Shown: positions 39,761 to 51,700 of the stretch, one piece after another
Layout of the letters: each line of letters opens with the position of its first letter
Numbering within the stretch: position 1 is the first letter of the stretch
Assembly: GCF_000002235.5 (NCBI RefSeq)
Contig: NW_022145558.1
Coordinates: 1,238,501-1,302,500, forward strand
Direction of reading: 5' to 3'
Length of the DNA: 64,000 nucleotides
From: Strongylocentrotus purpuratus
Taxonomy: Eukaryota; Echinodermata; Echinoidea; Camarodonta; Strongylocentrotidae
Translations under genes and position numbers: made by a program
The notes under the pieces: generated by a model
The model's database searches: none
What the model was told of the DNA's origin: nothing
Seen by the model: the letters and a program-made list of their open reading frames with translations, nothing else

Positions 39761-42700
39761 GCCTAACAGTCCACTCCAAATTTTATTAAACCGAAACGGA
39801 AATTCTTTTTGCCCAATTGATCGTGAGCCCGGCAGCCACTGAGCAGCGCCAGATCCCTTGAACTATCCCTTGAACGCCAAACAAGGTAGCAACAACTCCC
39901 ATCTTTTAACGTCTTTTGGTATGACGCGGCCGGTGTAGACCTTGTTTTTAATGTGCCTGTTTACAAAACTGGTAATCTTTCTACAAATCTTTTGGATAAG
40001 CTGTATAACCCTTGAAGGTCAACAGAAGAAGAAGAAGAAAAAGAAGAAGAAGAAGAAGAAGAAGAAGAAGAAGAAAGAGAGATAACTATGTCAGAGTACA
40101 GGCCTACCCTCGAATTTCTCTGATTTTGATGCTGTTTGGATGGACTCCCAAACGCATTTCAACACCTCTTTAGCTTCTGGTCCTGAAGTTTGATTTGCTT
40201 TCCAACTAGACAGCATCTGTATATTGGCATCCTTCCTGTTTGCACACGTTCGATGTTGTATGTGTTCTAGCTCCGTGCGGTTGAATTCCAACTTCTTGCC
40301 AATCTCAAAGAACTGCTCTGCTTTGATCTGACTGGCAAACGCAAGCAACATCGTGTCGGGAACCTCACTGTGATTGATAGTAAAGTGAACCAGATATTAC
40401 TTCGCGTCGGGTCGGGTGGTCGCGTTACCCGACCTTTTGTGACAACATCCCATTTAATTCATAAAAGGTGGGTGGTCATGCTTGTGAAATAAACCCCTCT
40501 CATCTAAAAAAAAATAGTGTAATCCAAATTACACAACACTTAGTGAAAACCCTACAGCAAATCTACGAATTAAAGGTCGCACCATCTTCCACTTTCATCT
40601 TCGTTTCATGCAAGGTCGTATAAGTAACCATCAAACCAGACAATATGACCTAATGATACGAAGTAATGAGCTCGTATCGAGGACGTTGCAATTATTGTCT
40701 GTCTATGCATAACTTGTTCAAGTACGTGTACAGTTTCACTGCTATTCAACTTTACATGTCAAATCTTATGGCACATCCTTAGTTGTGTATTTAGTTGCAT
40801 GTATCTACATGTACCATGTCTGCAACCTAATCAATTAAACTTTATATGCATGTTCGCATAGGGTACATCTGTTTTTCCAATAATCAGAGTGAGAAGGCAA
40901 TCTATTCTTGTGGAATGAAATTGTTCTTGTTCAAAGTTTGATGGGACATTTCAGAATACCAAGGAAAACCCAAAGGGGGCCCCTTTAGTAATACAATATT
41001 CCTTGTTTAATCTCAAGTCAAATATTTATGATTTTAGACATAGGGCTCTCCATCAAATGAATATACTTACCTAGTTGCAGCTGATTATGATACATGTCGA
41101 TCAAGTGGTAGATAATGAAGTCACATGGCCGGGGAGAAAAAAAAGGAGAAAAAGAACACAACATTATAATAAGTTGCAATATATTCCTTCTGTTATTATA
41201 TAACTGCTGGGAATAACTACAAAGACATAAGTAGGAAAGAAAGTTTAACAAATTTAGAAAAGTACCCTTTTACCTGAACCTTTGATAATCACCCTTGCAT
41301 GAAGGTGTGGTTAAACCTCACCTAAAACAATATAACTATACTGATAAATAGTTCCCGATTCAGAAGATATTATGAGGACAGTACCCCTACTGATTTATTT
41401 ACAGAGCCCCAGCTATGTTATTATTCAGGGCTCCGTCTAATAAAGAGTTGAGAATGCAATATATATAAATGGATCAATCGCAAGGCCCCTAATAAATCTC
41501 AAGTGTGCTTAAGTACGTAGTTGCGATTAATATCAACTCTTTATAAGACGGGCCCAGGAAGACATAGAATACCGATGGCCATTTGGTAAAACGGTCTATC
41601 TCGAAATTCGCTGTTCTGAAAAAATTGACTTTGAAGTTTAGAGGTTTGAGCTTTTTTAGAAGATGGGTATAATCCGTTTTTAGCAATGGGACAAGAAGAA
41701 GCATATTAAACACTGATAACTGAAGAATTTTGTGCTTACTTGGGGTTTTAATTATAAAATTAATGAGATTTTTGTGCAGACAGACTGTTTAACCACAGCA
41801 CATGGATACACTCCCACTACACATCATAAAAATGGTAAAATGGTCTATCCATAAACACTATTGCCATACTATATGGTCTATATTCTAGTTAGACCATAAA
41901 CACTATTGCCATACTATGTAAAAGATAGCCCGTTTTACCTCCAAAAGATATTACCGACAATGGGCTAACTTAGGTAAACTGGTCTAACTCGAAGATAGAC
42001 CATTTTGCCATCTGACAGCGATGATTAAAAAATCTCAGTTAAGAAGGTTAAAAGGTTTATGTAAAAGATAGCTCGTTTTACCTCCAAACGATATTACCGA
42101 CAATGGGCTAACTCAAAGATAGACCGTTTTACCACAAATCTGAAGGGAAAATACAAAAAGTACCAAGATAGCGGAAATTATCTCTAAAAGAAGACATGAT
42201 GGGATTTTATCGATAGCACCATTGGAAAGAGCGCCCTCACATTACCCGGAAAGTAAATTTACCTCAAAATGTCAAATTTTCGAGTTAGACCGTTTTACAA
42301 TCTGACGACCGAGGTGTACATATGCAGAGCATTACTTGTTAGGTTCGACCAGGCCTTTCTTCAGTTTTTGACATATTATCTCTTTCCTCTTTTCTGACAA
42401 ACGGCTTCTCCCTTCTTTTTTCATATCAAACAAAATGGCCTAAATCCACATAGAACAAAAAACTCGTAGACCATGGATATTATGGGATGCCTGCATGCAG
42501 GTCGTTAATGCCATGGACAAGAGATACCTCCTGTGGCTTTCCTACGGGTGTTCTTACATCTAATATGATCAGTCAAGAGAGGAAACGTGAGCAATAGCAG
42601 AAACAGTAAGAATATGTATGAAAACAAGCACAACATCTTTAAACACATTTCAAAAATTGAGAAAAAATCAGTATTAATACTAACACTATAACCTGACGGT

Positions 42701-45700
42701 GATTGAATTTCTCCTGCGACAATTGCTCCAGCTTATATTTTGTCAAAACTAAGGGGTACGGAATAAGCTTATGTTTAGGGTTTTAATTGGATTTAAGGAT
42801 AGGTTTAGGGTTATTATCAGGCAAAGGGTGGTGCAGGGTTGAAAATAGCTACTCATTTGTAGGAAATTACCGCAGAGCGATTGATGCAAAAGCAAGTGCC
42901 ATTCAACTAACCTGACATCTCTGTCTGCTCAGCTGGCGAGACCAAAGATTTCATGAGCGAGAGAAACGTTTCCTTCGCTTCTTGGCCGGAGGTCTGTCTC
43001 TTTCTCCATGTTACCAGCATGTCGTAGATGGCTTGCTCTCTGTTACGGAACCTCCTATACTCTATAACATCCAACTGTTGAATGGTGAAACCAAGAGCCA
43101 CTCCCAAATCATAGAACTGGTTCACCGTCATCATCTGAGCTATCGTGATAACATCAATGTCGGGAAGATCACTGCCGGAGAGCTCTTCCACAGCCCTGAA
43201 AAAAAATATACAGTCAAATCTGATTTGGCGACACCTGTACAGAGAGAGATCTGTTTCCTATTGAAACCTGTCTGTAAAGACCATCTGCCTATAAAGAGCG
43301 CTTTTCTTTTCTCTCTTGAACAGTCTTTATACATATTTTTCACTGCAGTAACACAAAAAGATATATATATATTATTTTTTTGGGGGGGGGGGGAGGGGAG
43401 GTGGAGGGTTGAAAACAAATTTCTTTTCAAAATAGGAATAGACTTTGACCATATATAAATGGTTAATCCTTTGTAAAACTTTTATTTTTCTACTTTGGCA
43501 TTTCTTATTTCATGTTTTATAAAGTCAATAAATGTATAGTGGCGATGAAATTAATGAATGGTATATGTCCTGTAGTCCTTTACTTGAGAGGTTTTTTGTA
43601 TATAAAAGTAACACAAATAAAGTAAATACATGGAACAGTATATAAATGGTTAATCCTTTGTAAAACTTTTTCTATTTTGGCAATTCTTATTTCATGTTTT
43701 ATACAGTGAAGAAATGTATAGTGGCGATGAAGTTAATGAATGATATATGTATGTATGGCTGTAGTCCTTTATTCTTGTATATAAAATATCAAAGTAACAA
43801 AAAGAATGTAAATACATGAAACAAAAACTTCTGTCAACAGCATCATAAGAAAAGAGAGCTTACCGAATAAATGAAGAGGGCTCAGTAGATACATGGCATG
43901 TCGAGTCATCTGCAAAAAAAAAAAGAATTCATGATTTCAAAAAGAAAAAAAAAATCGGTGTGGGAGAATTCTATTTGATTAATAATAATAATAATAACTT
44001 TAACAAAAAATGACGATAAATAATAATACAAATAATAGTTACAATACATCTTATTGACCCAATGTTGCCCCATCAGTATAAATACTATTTCCTCTGGGGG
44101 CCCTGCAATCATATTATTTAATATTAATATCACATGAGTCTACTTGTTAGCACAATCATCATCTTAACAACAGGAGCAAGAGCAGGAGCAGGAACATGAA
44201 CAGGAACAACAACAAAAACGACCAGAACAACACCAACAGTAATGATGATAATAGTGATGAGGATATGGTCGTATTTGTCAAGGGTAGCGTCATCAGTATT
44301 CATACTTACTTTTAATATCGATTTATTATTTTAGCTTTGCCCTGGAACCTATGTTCAAGGAATGATTTTGTACTGGGTAGGTATTTACTTTCCCTGGATG
44401 GAGAGTGTTAAATATAGATTTATGTCTAGCCAAAGGATATTAGATGAACCTTGATGACCTTATATGTATGAAATTTAAATTTAGATACAAATTCAAATTT
44501 GCATTCGAATTCAAATTCTAATTCAAATTCAAATTGACATTCACATTCATTTTACATTCAAATTTAGGTTCAAATAAAAATAAAAATCCAAACCCCAACA
44601 AATTCAAACTATTTGAAGAGAACTGTTTTCTAATCTCATGCATGCTAAATAAAAAATGAAATTATTGTTGACTGAAAAGATTGCCAGAGGCTTACCCAAC
44701 ATAGCAACAACTAATGTATGCAAAGTGAATTCCATCCATTTTACATAGCAGGTGAATCAAATAGTTGGTAACAAAGGATTCCGGACAGAAACATGCATAC
44801 ATTTAAATACATTTATAAACAGGTCTATCGACCCCCCCCCCCCCCCCACTCCGACACCACCCTTATAAAACATATGTTTTTATTTTTAAACTAAGTCAGA
44901 AACAAAGTCAAGCCTATTAGATGGATATTCTCCAGCTCTCAGAATAATCATCATGAATTTCATCAAGCTCTATCATGGGAATTTTTGTTCCACCAACCTG
45001 TGTATCTGATGACGAACGCCAACGATTGAGACCTCGTGCCTAGTCTTCCAGCCTGTGAAATCGTCACGTAAATGACTGAGAATTCTGCATCATCCTCGCC
45101 AGGAGTCATTGATAGCAATAAGTTGTGTCTCTTTTGGCTGTGAATATCTTTCAAAGAAAGTAGCTGTGGGCAAACAAATACAACCAAACAATTAAAGTGA
45201 AATATCTGTATTAAAGATCACCCAGGGGAGGTAAGAAAGGTGGTTTTTATGAGTAGACAGTCTTTATGTACAGGTTTCTATAATACATGGTTCGATGACA
45301 AACACAAATCAAGGGAAATGTGGTCTTCATAGACAAGTGATCTTTCTATGCAAGAGGTAGCTTAAGGCAGATTTGACTGTATTTTATTCCATGCAATTAG
45401 CTATTAAATGAAATTTGAAAGGAAAAGAGCCGATTAAAGATTTTAAAAGATGATCGAATGCCAGTCAAGGGGAACAAATGTTATCAAGCATTTTTCGATT
45501 TTTAGTTGTTTTTGTTTCATATGGAAGGGAACAATCAGAGTTTTACATTAACATGTGTCTTTAAGCTACAAAGTTACAGGTGTTAAAAAAGTGACTTCTC
45601 AAGGGACGATTATTTCTATCATTTTACTGCAGAAGAAAAAGAAATGAATAGAAAGAAATCTGCTTAAGCAAGCAACTGTACATTGAAAGACCACCTGTCC

Positions 45701-48700
45701 ATAAAGACCACATTATCTGTTTCCCTTGAATAGCGTTTGTCATTGTGTACTAAAGGAACCTGTACATAAAGACCACCTGCTGTTTCTGTCTCCCTTGAAC
45801 CAGGGATATCTCTAGCATGTCCCTACTTGAACGGTCCTAATACAGTGACACCTGTACATAAAAAACTGTTAAAGGAGACAAGAGAAGTGGTCTTCAATGG
45901 CAGATGGTCTTTACAAACAGGTTGCTTTAAGACAGGTTTCAATAGGAATTAATTTTGAAGGGGAACACCACATAGGGTCTTTATAGGCAGGTAGGCTTTC
46001 CATGCAGCTTTGTATACAGGTTTCACTTAATTGTTAATTACCTTAATGTTGCTCAACTTGCCTGCACCATCACAAGTCACTGAAATGTCACCGGATTTAG
46101 CTTCGATAGAGATTGGAAAGGAGCGATGTGCATTGTGGTATGAACTCTGCTTCTCCTCCTTTTGTACCTCCTATTTAAAAAAAAAGAACAGAACACAGAC
46201 TGTATCTCATTCATTAACCATTTCAGGTCAAGGATATAGCTACGGAGACAGATCTTTCGCCAAAGCTGCACCCGTTCTCTAGAACTCACTTCCTGTTATC
46301 TGAGGAAATTAGATTTGGTAAAACAATTCAAAACACAGCTGAAAATATATCTGTTTATCTAAAATTGAATTTAATTGATATGTAAATTATGTAATATCTA
46401 CAATCTATATGATTGTATTTACCGGATGTATCGCATTTCTATAATTACGGTGGGCCAACATTTGCTCCGCTGATAATTAGTCCAGGCTATATCCACAAGT
46501 CAGGAAGCCCGTGTGTAGGAGAGTCACACCCTATGCAAGCTAGTTTATACTCTCACAAGGAGTAGAGTGTAAATCCGGTTTTTAGTATGCTTGCAAATGC
46601 TGCAATACACAACTGATAATCTATATACAGATCTTAGTGACAGGCTGTATAGCGCTTTGAAAATTACAAGAAGATGAAGGAATAATCATGTGGGCAAAAT
46701 GGGGTTGCCCATATAGGTCCCATATGAATCTTCAGCACAAACTTGCATGGGGCCCATGTGGGAATTCCAAAGAGGGGGCTATATGGGAACCCCAGCCCTT
46801 TGATGTTCATACGGGATAGTGTACATCATACCGGATTGGCCCTGGGACGAACCCATATGGGCCACCTTGGATGGCTCATATGTGTCCCATACGAATGTTA
46901 GGTACCAGATAGTATATGGAGTCTATATGGGCAGACCTATGTGGGACCCATATTGGAACCCAAGGTACATGTGAGCATGCTCCCTGGGAAGAGATCTAAC
47001 TGAGTGAGAGAGAATAAAAGTGAACCGATTTGCACCTAAGTATTTCTAACTGACCATTTCTATGCCCGGGATATTGGCATTCAGGTGGAGATGAACATCA
47101 AACTCTTTGCCTCGTTCAATCTTGTCCGGTACGTATGGGGTACACATGAGCTGGATGATCTGTTGCTCAAGAGGGATAAGAACCCACCACTCGGCACAGT
47201 GATCGACGTGCAACTCAATATGCCTCTTAAGGACTTTGCAGTATGGCAATTTGTCAGGTGCAGCAGATGATTTTGTCCTCGAAACTCTTGGTAAACCTAT
47301 GATTAGATCCACAATGTCAAATATTCTTTAATAAGCATTTGAGCAAAATGAAGCTAGGCATAGCCCTATTATGAAAAAAAATTCATGTTTGAAAGGATGA
47401 TGACTTTAAAGATAAAGTTGAGTACTGGTCATGCAATTACATGGTGAAAGAAACTGTCTGAAAGCAACTGGAAAAGGTAGTTTATGATGTTAATAAAAAC
47501 TGATGTGCCTTGTGACGTTTTTCATTGCTTTACTGAAAAGAAATTGACTCAGTTATCCATAAGATCACATGCACCACACACAGAAAATGTGTACACAGTA
47601 CTAAACACAAGTGTTTGGACCAAACTTTATAGCCATTTATTAAAATATTTTGAATAAGGAAGCATTTTAATAGCAATCCTTTTCAGGTAACACTTCTACT
47701 TAGGTATTGTTCCAAAATGACTTGGTATAAAGACCAGGATCCCTTGTGTAACCATGAGGAAAAAATGGTTTAAAGTACTGTAGTTTTGTATAAAAGAAGA
47801 CTTCAATAATATTCGTTGAAAGAATAGACCATTAATAAACCAAATAACCTACCCTTTCTTGTATCCCAAATATGTGAGACGATGTCTGGTATCACGTCCT
47901 CAGGGTTGATGAATAAGGTGGAATGCGGTATCATGATCTTAACAGGCTGGTGGAAGATCATGTTTGGAGGGTCACATCTGATCCCGTATGCTGCCATTGG
48001 TGTGTCATCTTGGAGGTCAACACTTAAGAGGTCCCTCACAAGGGTGAGAGTGATATTGCAAGATTCATTCTGTTCGACAGCCCCAGGTGGGATAGACATT
48101 GCAATGCCATGGTGTTCCAGTTCGAGCTCTTTACCGTCACATCCAACCTGAACAGAGACGGCGTTGACCACTGGTGGCGCCAACCTTCCAGCTTCAAATA
48201 AAAAATAATCAAAGAGAGAGTGAGAATGATGAGGCTTTAAAGATAAAGTTGAGTACCTTTCCATGGAAAGAAACTATCCAGAAGCAATGGGGAGAGGTCG
48301 ACTATGTTTTACATAAGAATCAATGAAGGTTTTGGAGTGATCAAAATGAAAAGCAAAACGCTATATCTAGGTGTGGGTTTAGGGAACTGCACAATGCAAA
48401 AACGTGGCTTAAAAGTTTGGTCCAAACTTTTAAAGTATTTCTCGTCATACTTCAAATATATAGGCATTTGCAGAGCAATACTTTTCAGGGGATATTTCAA
48501 CTATGTCTGTTCCCCCAAAATAACATAAAGAAAACAAACAAAAACATGGGAAAGCTAACCAATTTGATATGCCTTATCTTTCACCAGAACTCAACCTTCT
48601 CTTACGTGGCTCCAAAATAAACTCGCCCTGGGCATTCTGGAATGGACATTTAGTCAACAAATAGAACTGATCATCATGTCAAGTTGTACTGATATCAAAA

Positions 48701-51700
48701 TGAAAGCCGTATTAATTAAATAATTATCATTATTTTATCAGAGAGTGTTACCTCGATAAGCTCTAATGATGTCCATGGCAGGAGACCTGAGAATATATGC
48801 AAATGAAAACAAAGAAAAAGTGATGTTATCATATTGTTACAACCTTCAGGATATACTTGGGCAAGCAAAAGGTATTTGATCAAATATCCACAGATCTTTT
48901 ACCCATGAGCTCAAAGTCCCACTTTCTGCATTTAACTATCTAACTATCTAAAGAAAATAAGCAAGATAATTCAAACAGAATTCAACACAATTAATTGTTC
49001 ATTTTGCCCCAAAATATCAGGCTAAAATTCTATAGAAAATACCTAATGAAGTCACTGAACGATTGAGTATTACTCTCTGTATACTAGTATTCGTATTGGT
49101 TACATTCAATTTGAACAATTTTTGGTAGATCTGTCCCAGGTGGCATTGCACTATTTTATTTGCATAATCTTATTTCAAAACTTGGTAGCAACCATATGTA
49201 TAACTCGGCTGGAAACCCAAATCCAAATTTAAGATAGCAACGTTAAACATTTTTATTTGTTTAAACCTTTGGTATTCCAAGTCGAGTAATCACACCATTC
49301 AACTATGACACCATTTGTATATTTGTTTCCAAATGCCCATGTTAATATAATGCTTCCCAACCTTGAGAATATCATCTGGCGAATGATTTCATCCTTGGCA
49401 TAGTGAACTGGTAGGTTGCCATGGCTATCCTTGATGTCCGGCTTTGCTCCGCGGTCCAAGAGATAGAAGACCAGGGCCTTCCTGGGAGACAACTCATTCT
49501 GATAGAACTCTTCAGAGATCTAGAACAATTATATAGAGAAAATATTGTTTATACTCTGGGAGGCCTTTGTGTTTCTGAAGATTTATCCACATGTTCATAA
49601 TTCCGAACAATAGTTGTGTTTTTCTAACTCATTCATTGTTAAAAGGCGATGCTCACTCACGTGTGGATGGCATGATTCCAATTACATCCCATTGTAAGTA
49701 AGCAATCCGGTTAGTGTAGGAAATTACTTCATAGCAATTGTCAGAGGAACAAGTGTCGTTCAATCCCAGTGACAGTGTGTTCTGGAGTTCATCATCTTAC
49801 CTTTTGGAGAGCTGGTGTTGCTTCAACCCTGCTGTCCTTCCGACCAGAAAGTATGATGGCTTCGTGAAGACAGGTCTGTCCGTCTATGGACTGAATGTTG
49901 AGATCGGCGCCATGAGAAACTAATGTCTCGATGATGGAGGTGTAGCCATTTTGCGTGGCTAAATGAACTGGTGTGCAGCCTTTCTCAGAATGTTGTCCAA
50001 CAACCTGTGTAAAACACCATCCTCAAGAATTAAGAATCTACAAACAAAACAGCTTTTGATCATAAAGCAGTTTCTTTTCTAGTTTTCCATATCTTTAATC
50101 ATCAAATAGACTTACATATATACAGATATTAACATTTAAACAAATATTATACAGTCAAATCTGTCTGTAAAGGTCACCCATGGAAACCTATAAAAAAAAA
50201 AGTGGTCACTGTTGACAGGTGACCTTTGTAGAGAGGTTCTCAAACACACATTTTTTTCTCGAGGGAGGCAAAATAAACTGCCACGATAAACAGGTGGCTT
50301 TCATAGGCAGGTGGCCACTAAGACAGCTTTGACTTACATGTATATGTACTGGTACAAAATAGGTTTTGAGAAGTCCTCGTGGAATTATTTCAACCTTTTT
50401 CATAATTCAGACAATCTATATACCTTCATAAGAAAGTTTTAAAAGGATTATTAAGGCTAAAAATTTGCTAACCCTTTTCAATTTATATTGATATGATTTT
50501 AATACTTGCAAGAATATTGATAAACTGTATGATATTCTTTTCACATGAAATATATAGGAATACTAAATTGAATACCTTCTTCTCATCTTCTGTTAAACCC
50601 TCAGTATCTGCATCGCCATTTGGGGAAGAAGTGTGTTTCTGCCCTTCAGCACACCGCGTATCTGGAGCTGTCCCTTGCACTTGGTCTTGTTTTGCAGCGG
50701 GTTGCAACGCAGTCTTCCCAGGTTTACTCAGATTGACTTCAGCTCCGTGCTCCAATAGATATCGTGTGATATCGGTATGTCCATTTGCAGCAGAAAAATG
50801 CAATGCAGATGATCCCTTCTTGGTAACCTTGCTGACATCTACAAGTTGCTGAAATAGACACATGATGACATCGATGTGACCGTTCTGAGCAGCAATGTGC
50901 AAGGGAGTCCAACCGTCATTGTCTGTCGCATCAATTTCGGCTCCGTGGTTGAGCAAGCCTTTCGTGATATCGAGATGACCATTCTGCACGCCGACATGTA
51001 GGGCAGTAGAACCTTTCTCCTTGGTGGCTCCGTTGACCTCTGCTCCTTGCCTAAGCAAATGCTCGGTAACGTGACAATGGCCAACAAATGCAGCAACATG
51101 CAAAGGCGAGATATCATCAACGTCTCCTTTGGCTACTTCGGCTCCTTGTCCAAGTAGATAATCTACAATATGAAGATGACCTCTTTTCGCAGCAACATGA
51201 AGAGCAGTCCAGCCAACATTGTTGCTTTCGTTCACTTCAGCTCCTTGACTGATTAGATACCGAACGACTGCTAAACTGCCCCCTTCTACAGCATATTGTA
51301 AGGATGTACGACTAACTGTTCTGTCTCCCTGACTTGCAAGACGATCTTGATTGTCAAGACAAGACATTATATGTGGCCTATGCACAATAACCATTCCACC
51401 TTGAACTGTCTTATCCTCATCGCCATCTTGATATTTGCTTCTACCAAGATCACTTTCTGGAGCACCTCTAAAGACAGTGACAGAGTCAATCAGTCTGCTA
51501 ACTGCTTGAACTACACGACCCTGCACACATCGCACATCATAGTGACTATACTGTCCATCAAATTGTAAGATGACAGAGTGCCACACGCTTCTCTTATTCA
51601 GTTCCGAGCCTTGGCTAAGCAGATACTCGGTAATGTCGATCCGACGATTACATAAAGCATAATGGAGAGCAGTGGTTCCAATTGCGTTGCCAATATCTGC

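Noticed and set aside
50483..50575. Thirty further codons after the ankyrin exon
   Set aside because: They follow a good GTATTC donor and are hydrophobic intron-like sequence; splicing to 50004 keeps the ankyrin pattern.
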